Source: Atriophallophorus winterbourni
Taxonomy: Eukaryota > Platyhelminthes > Trematoda > Plagiorchiida > Microphallidae
Direction of reading: 5' to 3'
NCBI GenBank assembly: GCA_013407085.1
Contig: JACCGJ010010810.1
Span: forward strand, 1-64,000
DNA: 64,000 bases
A model generated the notes under the pieces. It saw only the letters and a program-made list of their open reading frames with translations. It had not been told where the DNA came from and did not search any database. Positions 11,390 through 23,500 of this stretch are shown here, in pieces (the stretch's first letter is position 1; each line of letters opens with the position of its first letter). The position numbers and the translations under genes are program-made.

Positions 11390-12600
11390 TGGTTAACACA
11401 TTCCAAATGACCGGTTCCGTGCTTAATGTTCACAAAATCACTCGCCAGCTGAAACACGTTTCTTGAATTATTGACTCCAGGAAAGGCTTCCCGCATAAAG
11501 TTTGGCATACGAAACTCAAATCAGCCAGGTCTCTTTTAAGAAATGATAGATTATATATTTATTTTACAAGTGGCGTACCTCAAGGCTCAGTCTTGGGGCC
11601 AATACTCTTCCTCGTGTACGCGAATGATATACCTGAAATCGTACGCAGAAAAATCATTTTATTTGCGGATGACATCAAAGTCTGGACTAGCATACGCACC
11701 ATAGAAGATTGCGAAATTCTCCAAAAAGATCTCGAAGCACTTCATAATTGGTCCTTGCGGAACTGCTTACCATTCAACATCCAAAAATGTAAAATGTTGA
11801 ACGTCGGTAAATCATTCGAATTCTCATACTCTCTGGGATCTCAGCAACTTTCATGGGTTACTGAAGAGAAAGACCTGGGCGTGTGGATTAGCAGTAACCT
11901 GAAGTCTTCACGGCACTGTTCTGTTGTATACAAAAAGTCCTGCCAAATCTTAGCATTGCTCAGAAGGATCTTCGGTCGTTTCTCAAAACAGATACTCCCA
12001 CGTATAATTAACACCTATATCAGACCAACAATGGAGTATGCTGTTCAAGCATGGTCCCCATGGTTACAAAAGGACATGACCTTGCTGCAACGGGTATACC
12101 ACCGCGCTACAAAACTGGTGACCGGGCTATACAACAGGCCATACGAGGAGCGGATCGCAACACTTAACCTCTTTGACTTTTCGTACCGTCGTCTCAGGGG
12201 TGACTTGATCCTGCTTTTCAATATTCTGCATACAGTGGATCACCCACTCGAACACCTGTTTCATCGGCAAGAAGCACGTGGTAGCAGATCGCATGGATAC
12301 AAGTTAATTATTCCACACTCCAGATCAAATTGTCGAAGGTTTTTCTTTGCTGTCAGAGTCTGTTTTCTATGGAACTCACTGCCCCCACATATCATTTGCG
12401 CAACAAGCCTGAACATGTTCAAGGCTGAACTTGACAAGTATATGATGACTAAACCCAACCTTGCACCTGAATACACGTGCTGAATTTCCTTGTGTATAAA
12501 ACATTTGTGATGTTTTTATGAATTCCCTATATTTTTAATCTGTGGGTACTGTAAAGTATTTACTTTTTGGACCATTAAATCTTCGAATAACTTTGAATTG
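11390..12600 (+). mobile_element. CR1/jockey-type LINE, 5'-truncated, RT part intact
   Basis: Starts within the reverse transcriptase (rough homology from about 11390). It runs through an uninterrupted frame to 12483 and then a 3' end sharing 'gtaaagtatttactttt' with the copies at 6.5 and 51.1 kb, ending in a degenerate run of the TTGAATC-type tail. The long open frame makes it one of the younger LINE copies in the window. Confidence 0.8.
11560..12483 (+). pseudogene. CR1-type reverse transcriptase, C-terminal two-thirds
   Basis: The frame is open from before 'TSGVPQGSVLGPILF' (motif B, about 11566) to the stop at 12481. The catalytic motif C is 'LFADDIKVW', with both Asp residues present. 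It is followed by 'LQKDLEALHNWSLRN' and 'KDLGVWISSNLK', then the tail blocks 'INTYIRPTMEYAV', 'YHRATKLVTGL' and 'CFLWNSLPPH'. Motif A, with the first catalytic Asp, lies upstream in the truncated part, so no active enzyme can be made. Roughly 300 residues. No start codon is expected because the copy is truncated. Confidence 0.85.
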
Positions 12601-13180
12601 AAAATAGTTTAATGAGTCTAAAAAGGTGTTAAATAAATTCACCCTTTACAGTACATATGAATGATCATTTCCCACTAACTTTCTTTATGGCTTTAAAAAT
12701 TGATTTCCACATTACAAACCTGAGTATTCATAATTTAATGATACCGAATTTATATTGGAACAAACCCAGATACGAAGGAACCTATAGATTACAAGTCATT
12801 GCTTCACCCATTAAAAATCAAATTTGAAGATTACAAAATCAAATCATTACTGCTAAAAGTGCAAAGGTTCAGAATATATTCCACTCCTAATTAATGAAAT
12901 TGAAGAGAAAGTTTAACACGAATCAGGGGAGAAAACAATCTCAGGATTCACGATTTACTTTAGACCAAACATTCAGCTTCAAAATATCCAAAGGTTCGAA
13001 ATATATACAGATTCAATATTTACGATGAAAGAAGCATTCAGATTTACGAACATTGTTACATTTCACCAAACATAATTGACTGTCAAATTGTAGAATAAAG
13101 AAAAGAAATGCTGCTTCCTTATTCGAAAGAAACTAACCAAGTTGCAATGTATTGTGGTGTTCACATCCCCATCCCTTACA
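12601..13180. other. Unassigned AT-rich stretch
   Basis: No recognisable feature between the LINE and the first hammerhead repeat. Confidence 0.35.
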
Positions 13181-13182
13181 CA

Positions 13183-13225
13183 CCACTAACGGTTTCTGTC
13201 TGTTTGCCGTCCTCAGGTGGAGACA
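13183..13225 (-). ncRNA. Hammerhead-like site, family A copy 1
   Basis: The minus strand reads CTCCAC, CTGAGGA, a stem II candidate CGGC-AAACA-GACA, GAAAC, CGTTA, GTGGTG. The core bases CTGANGA and GAAA are all present. Stem I CCAC/GTGG pairs. Stem II has one mismatch relative to GGC/GCC, and stem III is weakened. Confidence 0.55.
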
Positions 13226-13483
13226 GTAAGATCAGTTTCAGTGAGCCTATAGACGAAACTTTGTTAATTGAGTGGAAAGTTTAGGCTTTCTGCGTATTTA
13301 GATTTTAGTTAAACACCATATTGAGTTGTCGAATTTGTAGTTGTCTACAGCAGACATTTGATCATAAAAAACTCCTTTTCTAGTATAAATGTCCAATGTC
13401 AAGATTTCTCACATGCCCCGCACTTGCACAATAACACTGTTTCCAGGTTGGCCGTACCAGCCTTATCCAACAGTGGAACACTG

Positions 13484-13515
13484 TTTCCTATTTGTTTGCC
13501 GTTATCAGGTGGGCG
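13484..13515 (-). ncRNA. Hammerhead-like site, family A copy 2 (decayed)
   Basis: The minus strand reads CCCAC, CTGATAA, CGGC-AAACA, GGAAAC. G8 is replaced by A, and the 3' side is rearranged ('cagtggaacactgtttcc'). Clearly the same repeat family, but not a working core. Confidence 0.4.
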
Positions 13516-14752
13516 CAGTTTAGCTTAGATTTAGTGTGACTTGCAACAGTAAAAAATTATTCAACTAAGACTTGATTACCAAAGCCAACATTTTGGACAA
13601 TCAAACACTGGTCATTTTTATAAATTTTATCGGTTGGCTTACTTACAATATGTGATCTGACAACGAAAGTTTGCTGTACCAATTTCATTAATGATGACCA
13701 TCAAGTATAACTCAAAATCGCGAGATACAAGATTACTTTAAAGGTAATATGATTCTAGCAACATAATTGTGCGCTTCACATAACATGACCTACACCAAAT
13801 CACCAACCCCCTAAAAACGCCTAGTTCGCATTTTAGAAGCACAGATGAATTCGATTGTGATTTGCATCTTAGATGTTATTATTTAAGTATTTGCTTTTTG
13901 TCATATATCTTAAATCACAGATGCGCGCGCCACTCGAATGATTAATAAGGCATAGTTTCGTGTACAGCAACTAAACCGAGATGATCAGAGAATATTTGAC
14001 GCGGCTAACACTTGGTATTTCCTAGAACTGCGAACTGGCAGCAGCTGCAGTAGTACAACATTAACGGTATGAGTTGAGTTAAAAATGGTTAATCAATCTA
14101 AAAGACAGGACTTCTTTCTAGCATAAGATTCGGTGGTTCGCAAAAACATAGATGCTGTCGAAATATTTGAGGAGTAATTTTTGTTATAAAGCATGGTAAT
14201 GAAATCTACTATTAAGATATCGTGACGACGTCACGATACTTGTTTACAATAAGTTTCACGGTGAAAGCAACTTATCTAGTGTATATGTGCTGAATTCAAC
14301 AGGTACTCACGTGATATCTGAGCATAGTTACCAATATTCCGATTGATTTGTCAAATGTGTATGACAATGAATTATCCGGTGGTTTTTATTCATATTGTGC
14401 TGCTTAGATTAGCTTATTTGTGAGATTGATTCATATGGTCAATAACCTCTATCTTGTCACACAGATAGTTGTTAGTTTTGGAATAATAAACACATTAAGA
14501 TCAATTTCTTCATCCTACATAACGTTTTCCATGGTAATATGTATATACATATTTTAAGTGACCAATTTATTCAAACATTGTAGAAGCATTATCGATATAT
14601 AATATTTAGTTAGTGTTCGAACGGACGGATTTTATGAAGCTATAAATTGATATCCGGTGTTGAGACACAGAATTACATAGTGATTCCTGGTCAAGCACTC
14701 AAGGCGCTTATGGATGACCAAAGTGATGTGTTGCTCACATCCTCCGAAATTA

Positions 14753-14798
14753 CACTCCACTAGCGGTTTCTGGCTATTTGCCGTCATCAAGTGGAGAC
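14753..14798 (-). ncRNA. Hammerhead-like site, family A copy 3
   Basis: The minus strand reads CTCCAC, TTGATGA, CGGC-AAATA-GCCA, GAAAC, CGCTA, GTGGAG. Only C3 (now T) departs from the core. Stem I has six pairs (CTCCAC/GTGGAG) and stem II has GGC/GCC. Confidence 0.6.
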
Positions 14799-14992
14799 AG
14801 TAAGATTGGGTTCAGTGAGCCTTGAAACAGTGGATAAATGATAAACAAGGTTAAACTTGAATGCCACTGTTGCATAGGGTTCGTACAACGAACCACGATG
14901 TTCAAACACAGAATCACATAGTGATTCATGGTCTTGCACACAAGGCGCTTATGGATGACGAAAGTAATGTGTTGGCAACATCATCCGCACTT

Positions 14993-15038
14993 ACACACAA
15001 TGACTGGTTTCTGGCTGCTTTCCGTCAGCAGGTGGAGC
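14993..15038 (-). ncRNA. Hammerhead-like site, family A copy 4
   Basis: The minus strand reads CTCCAC, CTGCTGA, CGGAAAGCAGCCA, GAAAC, CAGTC, ATTG. A6 is replaced by C, and stem I partners are partly lost. It lies 241 bases from copy 3. Confidence 0.5.
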
Positions 15039-16080
15039 ATTGAGTGCTTGACCAGGAATCAATTTTAGATTCTGTGATTGATTCGAAACATATGTAACAT
15101 TGGCATTCAAGGTAATATGATTCTAGCTACATAATTGTGCCCTAAAACGCTAAAATCGCCAAGTTCGCATGTTCGAATCACAGATGAATTCGATTGTGCT
15201 ATGCATTTTCGATGTTATTATATATGTATTTGCTTTTTGTCATATATCTTGAATCACAGATGCGCGCTCTACTCAAATGATCAATACAGCACATTTTTAT
15301 GTACCGCCATTAAATCATGATAATCAGAGAATCTTTGTCACGGCTAACACAGGTTATTCCCTAGACAGCATTTGGGGTAATATAACATTAACGGTGTGAG
15401 TTGAGTTGAAAATGGCTAATCACTCTCAAAAACAGGACTTCTTCCTAGCATCAGATTCGGTGGTTCGTTAAAACTTAGAGGCTGTCGTAATATGTGATGA
15501 GTAATTTTTGTTAAAAAGCATGGTAATAAAATCTACTTTTATGATATCGCGGAGACGTTTTCACGAGGTTTCGCGGTGAAAGCAACTTATCTAGTGTATA
15601 TGTGTTCACTCCAACAGGTACTGATTAGATATCTGAGCATAATTAATAATATTTCGATTGATTTGTTAAATCTGTATGGCTATGAATTATTCTGTGGTTT
15701 TTATTCATGTTGTGCTGCTTAGATTAGTTTATGAGTGAGATTGAATCATATGGTCAATAACCTCGATCTTATCACACAGATTGATGTTAGTTGTGGATTA
15801 ATAAACACATTAAGATCGATTTCTTCATCCTACATAACGTTTTCCATGGTAATATGTATATACATATTTTAAGTGACCAAATTATTCAAACAATGTAGAA
15901 TCATTGTCGTGATAAAATATTTAGTTCGTGTTATGAAGACTGATTTTAATATGTTATAATTGGATGCCACTTTAATTTACGGTGTTCAGATAGAGAATTA
16001 CATAGTGATTCCGGGTCAAACACTAAAGACACGTATGGATGACCAAAGTAACGTGTTGCTCACATCTCCCGCATTTACAC

Positions 16081-16122
16081 ACCACTACCGGTTGCTGTCT
16101 GTTTGCGGTCATCATGTGGAGA
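16081..16122 (-). ncRNA. Hammerhead-like site, family A copy 5
   Basis: The minus strand reads CTCCAC, ATGATGA, CCGC-AAACA-GACA, GCAAC, CGGTA, GTGGTG. C3 and A13 are changed. Stem I pairing (CCAC/GTGG) is kept. Confidence 0.5.
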
Positions 16123-16320
16123 CAGTTAAATTAGGTTCAGTAAGCCTTGAAACAGTGGATAAGTGGTAAACAAAGTTATACACGAATGCCACTGTCACAT
16201 AGGGTTCTTGTAAGTAATCACTGTGTTCAAACACAGAATCACATAGTGATTCTCTGTCTGGCACGCAAGGCGCTTAAGGATGACGAAAGTAATGTGTTGG
16301 CAACATCAAACGCACTTACA

Positions 16321-16360
16321 CACAACTACCGGTTTCTGGCTGTTTTCGGTCATCAGAGTG
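16321..16360 (-). ncRNA. Hammerhead-like site, family A copy 6
   Basis: The minus strand reads CTGATGA, CCGAAAACAGCCA, GAAAC, CGGTA. The core is complete, but the upstream stem I strand was lost by deletion ('gcactctgatga'). It lies 241 bases from copy 5. Confidence 0.5.
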
Positions 16361-16429
16361 CTTGAACAGAACTCAATATGTAATTCTGTGATTGAACACA
16401 GTGTTTCGTTCTCAAACCATATGTTACAT

Positions 16430-16570
16430 TGGCATTGAAGTATAACTTTGCTTACCACTTACCCATTGTTTCAAGTCTTACTGAAACTAATATTACTGTC
16501 TCCAACTGATGACGGTATACAGCCAGTAACCGGTCTTGGTGTGTTAGTGTGGGAGATGTGAGCAATACAT
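16430..16570 (+). ncRNA. Hammerhead unit, family A copy 7, inverted relative to copies 3-6
   Basis: The + strand reads CTCCAA, CTGATGA, CGGTATACAGCCA, GTAAC, CGGTC, TTGGTG at 16499-16542. Stem I is CCAA/TTGG where other family members have CCAC/GTGG, a paired change. A13 is replaced by T. The preceding block 'tataactttgcttaccact' recurs before the copy at 53.45 kb. Confidence 0.6.
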
Positions 16571-17286
16571 TATTTGGTCTGATTTTATATTTTAATAGCT
16601 CAAATCTTCGAAATACGGCTGTCTGTTATTCTAAAGTCTTATATACATTACGAACACGCGATCGCAGAAATGTTAACGTTCACAATATAACACATTTAGA
16701 TAGGCTCTGCTATGTATTTTGCAATTCACATCAATGAATATGCCGTTGCCAAAAATCATGCAGGTAGGCTTTCCTTGTCGCCTTAAGCGTGAACACCAAA
16801 CATAAAATTGTTCGCATTTAGACGATCACTTTGCGCTTAACCCCAAAACAGGAGTTCCAACGTACTAAGATCACAAATACGAAAAGCCTGTGACCGGTAA
16901 ATTGGACTAAAATATTTTATGCTAGTATGAAACCTATGAGCTTGAACCCATTTTTGTTGGCTTCGTGAGAAAAAATTGGTGCATTTATAAAAACAAAGCA
17001 ATAAAGTTGTTCCGAAAAATGTTTGAGCAGTCTTTTAGTATATTACTTTGGCATGGCTGACACACATTTGTTTAACTTTCATTAGGATTTCTAAAAGAAT
17101 CTATCAGCTAAGTACTGATCTTTTACCTGAGGCATTTGAAGGACTGATTGCCAATTAGAAATCCTGGGCTTTTTAAAAGATTAGTAATCATATTGAACTT
17201 TGTGGATTCAAAGAAAATTCCTTTTCGTGGAATTCGGATTCTCTTAACCTAATGTACCTCGAAAATAAGCATGAAGAAGTACGTAA

Positions 17287-17550
17287 TTTACCTGTTTATT
17301 TGAAGCAGTAAAATCTGATCAAGATGAGCGTATATTACATGAAATAATGCACTTCTTCCGTTGTACACTGTGTTCTGCTTTGGATTGGAATAAGTTTCTA
17401 GCAGCACAATCTGCAATGCATAATTTTGAATGGGGTGACGGTAGCCATTTGCATCATAATATGTTCCGTCCTATTAATAAAAGCTATCATAATGGAGCCA
17501 TTGATTTACTTGGTATGCAATTCTTCTCACGTTATACCCAAAAAATGTAA
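17287..17550 (+). CDS. Possible host-gene exon, unrecognised
   Basis: An open frame with a coding look runs from a possible splice acceptor ('tttatttgaag', about 17295-17305) to a stop at 17548. It contains 'DERILHEIMHFFRCTLCS', 'LDWNKFLAAQSAMHNFEW' and 'GAIDLLGMQFFSRY'. Composition is unlike the surrounding AT-rich spacer, and it lacks retroelement motifs. 'gtaatt' at 17548 could be a splice donor, in which case the stop is not used. I do not recognise the family. It could be an exon of an intron-rich gene, a pseudogene or chance. Confidence 0.3.
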   Translation, partial: FTCLFEAVKSDQDERILHEIMHFFRCTLCSALDWNKFLAAQSAMHNFEWGDGSHLHHNMFRPINKSYHNGAIDLLGMQFFSRYTQKM

Positions 17551-20500
17551 TTAAGTTACTTAAATAGACATCGACCTGGTGTCGTTTTGTCGAAGTTACA
17601 TACATCTCCCATGGTATGATTGGATACATTGCAATGCAGCATTGTTCAAAACTAAGAGAATATCATATCCGTTGTTAACTGCATTCATAGACGTTCCAGC
17701 TCCAAATCCAGAAAATCACTCGTTATAATGGGCCAGTCATCCGACTTCGCACATTTATTAAGAGTAAATTAAGTCTCACAGGATTCAAATGTCCCGATTA
17801 TGAGCTAAAATGAGTCGTTAGAAACTGTGAAGCCTACCATAGAGAACGGTTTGCAAATGGGAACCCGTACGCTCAAACTTGTAAGTTCCTTTGAACGTGG
17901 AAACAAATTGACTGTTTATTTTGAGTCCATATTTTGGAAATTTTGAAGTTTTTTCAACTTCATTCACGTTTATTTTTGTTTTCCAACACACTCACTGGAA
18001 CTACTCATCCCAGTAAAAAAGTCGTTGTAGGGCCAAACCATGTTGTTAACTTACAATGCTCCTATTTGTAAATGCTCCGAGTCAACGGATTAGGCTACTC
18101 CTATCGAATCATCTTGCCCGTAAAATGCTCATATAAATAGCACGTGGCTCAGCAATTGAAATTTTGACATTCAATGAATATAATGCAGTTTTCTTTCTTC
18201 CGACAAAACCGATATTGCCTAGCGTTAGTTTGTGAAAACACTTTTCATTGTTCATTGCTATGATTTATCAATGCAAATTTTTCGAAATAATTAAGAGATT
18301 GATTACGAGTATCGACAATAAAATTAAAAACAAATTGGTACCAGTAACTAACATGCTTGGCTTGTTTAATTCATATTTTGCTTTTTATTTACATACAACT
18401 GTTCAGGTCTAGCTTAATGCTTCATTTTAATTATGTGTTGTCTTCTAAAGCAAAAACAACAAACATTTCATTATTCATGCCCCCATGACAAAAAGAGAAT
18501 GCGACACAAAGATGCTAGCTTTATTAACTATGAGAAAAGTTTTACTTATCAAATCTTCCAAATCCCATGGTTGGTTCTGCAAGACCACTGAAAAAGAAAC
18601 GATATTGATTGGTTGAAGGGCATCCACACAGTCGTTAAGAAATTTAAAGGAAATATCCTATGGTCGATCAGAAATTGTTTTTCCTCAGCATGTTGAAGTT
18701 TACAAAAAAATATCATCCATGTGAATCAACTAAAAACGAAACACCCGACACTTGATTCATGTTTTTGTGGCCTACGATTTAATCAATTATTTTGGAAACG
18801 TCCCAGGCGATACAAATTTCTATATAAAACTGCATGACTTTCTCTTGAACTAGAAAGTTCAATCCCCTCATTCTAGTTATTTAAACATACGATTTGCTAT
18901 TTAGAGTTTAAAGGATTCGAACACGCATGTCATTTTAACCAGGGATTATACATAAATGCTTTTTCCTGTGATGTTGTGCAATATTGTTTAATGTCTAACG
19001 TTGATACAATACTTATGTCATTAGGGAAAATTCTTGGAGAAAATCATTAATTAATAAGAACTCAACAATAGGTTTCCATTAGTGACCCTTATCAAGTAGA
19101 TGCACTGTGTCAGAAACATTCGCTTATCTATATCATTTTTCCTTCAGTAAAATTTTTTAGTTAAAATATCATTATTTCCGGTTTGTTCGTCCCACTATCG
19201 ACAGATATATCTTCATAGCGACCGAAAATTGCTGGATGACGAATGAGGTCTTATGCGGAATGAGCGACCATTTATGCACAGTTTGATAAATGGTGAATTT
19301 TTCAAATTTCTTCTCACAATCTCGGCAGTGAACAACATATTAATCATATGTTTTTTCTTTCTGAAAGTTAAAGGCCTAATAATACTGAATATATGAAGAT
19401 TACTTTGTGGGTTTTGTAGTGCAGTTCTTACAGGCCTAACTTGGATGCGCCATTTCATAAAGCAAATTTTGATGTGAAACATAAGATTAGACCCTCTGGG
19501 ATAATTAGGAATAAATATGTTGTAGTAGCAGTCTTGCAAACAGAAGGACTAGGTTACCGATATACACGTTATCGAATGCTCAGTGGTTTTTGTGTTACAA
19601 AAGACCGATTGAATTGATGTCGCTTTTCTTCTTCTACATGTTGCAAAACAGTTTATTTTTTCGCACAACAAATGTGTGTACCATTCAATGAAATACGTTT
19701 CAGCTTCAATTATGCCGAAGACGTTTGCTATGTTATCTGGTCTCAGATTTCTACTAAAGATCTCAAGGTAGCGTTACGCCGACAACGGAAAAGCCTTAAT
19801 TTCTTTATTACACTTTCATATTGATTTCATTTCATAGTTGTTGAAAGAATGATTTGAAGTTGTTCATTATTTCGGAGGTATGCTGAACCCAAACTAATGA
19901 ATTTATCTAGTGTAAAAATTCGTCGGGTCTCCAAATGATGCACGGGAACTTACACTTCGGATGTTCCAAAACTGGAATAAATAATTGATAGTAACGTTAA
20001 TCTCTATTAAATACTGTTTTATTTTTTATACCGTTGAGAGGTAAACCAGATTAATTATGACTCGAAAAAGTGGAGCCTGTGAATTTCTCAATAAATGCAG
20101 AAAACGTTCAAATTTTGGACAAAAATATTAATCCCATACACAATATTTTCTAAGAAGTGCTCCTGCAAAACAAGTTATCTTGTTTTCGAATCTTCAGTAC
20201 AATTTTTGGTGGTTAAATACTACACCAAAGTTTTGTATATTCATCATTCCCTTCGGCCTGTTTGCTTGAATGGTTTCTACGTCTAACACTGCATCTGGTA
20301 AATCGAGCAAATTTATATTTGTCACCTATTAAGTGTTCGATTCTCACATAAAAACACTTTAATGAACTCGTTACAACTAATGTTTTTCAGGAAATCAAAA
20401 GCGGGACTGTGTAAATTGAACAAAGTAGTCTCGCGACGTGCAATGTACTAACACACGCTAAAGCTAATATCATTTTAAGCGATTGATTCCAAACGGAAAA

Positions 20501-23500
20501 CTCACTCTGTAGCTGAAGCTAGACTAATATCAAGATATACACGATGTGGAAAATTCAGGTTGGTTTTGATACAATAGAACTCCAAAAAAATTTAATTAAT
20601 ATCTGAATATTTTTGCGCAAGCACAAAACATTGTATTAACGAACAATTTTATTTCGTTTATTTGTTTACATCTTCATTCTGAGATAGCCGTCGTCTTTGT
20701 CAACATTTTAAGCCCAGGCACCATATAATGCGATATATGAAAAATTTATTCTGATTATTATTTAATAATTAATGATAAGAATGGCAAACAGCATCATATG
20801 TGCTCATTGCAATTTAAAAATCTATATCTCGCAAATTTGTGTACCTCACTGCTTAATACACTTTTTGCGTCGCTCGTTTTTAGTTTAATTTAAAACGTGT
20901 TACATGGCATAATAACACCGTGCACTGCCTTCAGAAGAAAGGGTGGGGTTTATTCTCCTAAATTTTGGTCTACTATAATGCGATGTTAGCCAACCACCTT
21001 GTACGTAGGTTTTTTGCGTTCAACCAATTAATATTTCATTTACTTCGTTAACGCCTTGTTTACTAATCTCTCAATGTAATTCTCAGCAATTAATTGTTGC
21101 ATCAAAATCTCAGCAATGTAGCCTCTTATATATCATGCGGAAACCGAGCGCATTATATCACATTTCACATATAAGCCAACGTTAGCTAGAGAAATGCCAG
21201 CTATATGTAAAAGTAGTATAGGTGAGGAAATTTCTAGATCATTATTCCGAGATTAATTTAAATTGATTCATCAAGCTCTAGAGATCAAAGTTGTTTTGAT
21301 CGCGAATTAACATGAATGGTAAGCAGATATGCTTAAATAAAGTGCTAACAACTATGAGGCTAGAAAAATATTTGTTGCGAGAATACAGGAACCCTTTGAA
21401 ATAAACATAATATATTGACGGGAAAATGATAGATATTTTCTGACGATTGCTGTTAAAGTTCCTTATAGTAATAAATAAGTGTCGTCTATGTGAGAACTGC
21501 AAAATCTGCAGAGAAACGAGCATAATCTCCGCTGTACGAACAATCGAGTTGTTTAATCACCGAAAAAAGTCCCGAGATACCATAGTGCAATTCCGATGTT
21601 GCATTTCGATACGTTTACTAGCTGAGGCTAGCAAAAACAAGTCTAAATATTTCTAAAGCAAAAAAACGGCAAAGAATTGTTAAATTAACGCTTGTTGAAA
21701 TGAAGGCTGTGAAAACAAAATTTCGAAGGAAATGCCAATCACCATATTTTGTTATTTTGTTCGAGATAGAAGTTAAACTATCATAGTAGGAAAATGCTTT
21801 ATTCAACCAAATTTGCCATCGAGAGTACTTCAATAATGTGATTAGGATATTTCCAAGTTTGGAAACAATTAAATTTAAAAAAATGATGGCGGTCATTTAA
21901 GTTCCACATTTACAGCAATTTTTCTCTCAAATGTTTTACGGCGAACATGTTGCAAGCGTACGACAAAAAATCAGATACATTCCTAAAATTATCGAAAATT
22001 ACCTCATTCCTTTCCTAGGGCTTTTGACTTTAGAGCAAAAAGAAATAAACGAAATTTATTTTGGATTTATTTACGTTGAAATTGGTTGTCGAACTCTTTT
22101 CTTATTATTTTCTCGACAAAATATGTGAAACGCAGAGGATTACACATTTTGCAATAGAATCTTATTGAACACTAAAAACCTAATATCATTGTTAGTTTTC
22201 CAATAAATATCTAGTGGCGAGTAAGTATGTATTTCGTTAGGCTACGTAAAAGGTTATAAAATTGTGTAAAACGTCGGGGCAACTAAACAAAAACAATGAA
22301 AAAAATCAATTACACAATTATTTTATGGTGTCCTCCACAAATTTTATGTTCCAAATGAATTATTATATTTCTCTTCACGTTTCTCATCTGATGACGAGAC
22401 TATTTCAAAGTGTTACTGTGAGATGTGAGGAAAAGAAAAAAGTATATATAGAGATAATGTTTTCATTGACGATTCACTATTCATCTCTGATTCCTTTATT
22501 TAACGTCGTGATTTGTAGCGCCATCGTTCAGTAATTTTTCCTAAATGCTACTTCTTTATTACAACATAGCTATTTTTATTATTCATAAAAAATATATGAA
22601 ATCTGATAAAAATTTAACAAATATTTGGCACTTTGATATATTTGATTTGAAAAAGATGAAGAAATACAATTCGATATACAAGATTGGCTATAGGAAATTT
22701 GTGTTCGAAGTAAATCGATCTACGGTTAGCAAGAAATTCGGTGGTGGTCCTATTCATTTTATTGTATTCGCATAAACATTCTACAATGTTTATAATTGTT
22801 AAAACGGTCGAGGTCTCTCAAATTATTCGTTGAAATTGATCTGTATTGACATTAAACACGAGCAAAATGACATGAAATTTAATATTAAGATCTTATAACA
22901 AGATTTGCAAATTTGATTTATTTGGTGAATAAACAGTTCAATATTCCAGTCTAAAAGCAATTAAACTAAAACAAAATGAACAACTTACAGTTGTCACACT
23001 TTGCTGTCACTAAAATAACGAAAGAATCCTCATTTATTACTTTGATTTATTTTGTGCATTACGAATTGAATACATTTAGTTAATGGATGTGCTGTATACA
23101 AATCAAAACTTCACAACGATAGACATCGCACGAACTAGATTTTAATCAGTCATGCAAACTCAAACACAAAACCTTGGTTCAAAAGATTGTCTCAAATAGA
23201 TAACATTACATAGCTGTTTACAAATGCGTCTACTTTTATTGTTTTTGCATCAGGAAGTTTCAGACGTTCTACCTGGAAACTTCAATTTAATGATCTAAAC
23301 CCGTTTTTGTATTTCAAAGATCAAGTCTCTACTCCAGTACTCCCGAAATATATCTTGCTTCTTAGTGTTTCACATTACCGTGCGTATAAGTTTGTCCATG
23401 ATTTTGCAAAACTTGCTATAAGCTAAATGAATTAGAAGATTGAGGCTTAGTCATTTAACACAGTATAATAGAGACAATATTTTCGCAAATACAGAATAAT

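Larger units (their letters stand above)
13741..16430. repeat. Tandem duplication of ~1.35 kb carrying hammerhead dimers
   Basis: 'aaggtaatatgattctagc' at 13741 recurs at 15109 (offset 1368). The following ~900 bases align throughout: 'tgctttttgtcatatatctt', 'ttcatcctacataacgtttt', 'ccatggtaatatgtatatac'. The hammerhead parts then align with offset about 1324. Each copy therefore has a ~0.9-kb spacer followed by two hammerhead units 241 bases apart (14765/15006 and 16090/16331). Copies have diverged by substitutions and small indels. No open frame of note lies in the spacer. Confidence 0.8.

Noticed and set aside
19213..19539. 108-codon minus-strand frame
   Set aside because: No motif, AT-rich codons, no neighbouring support.
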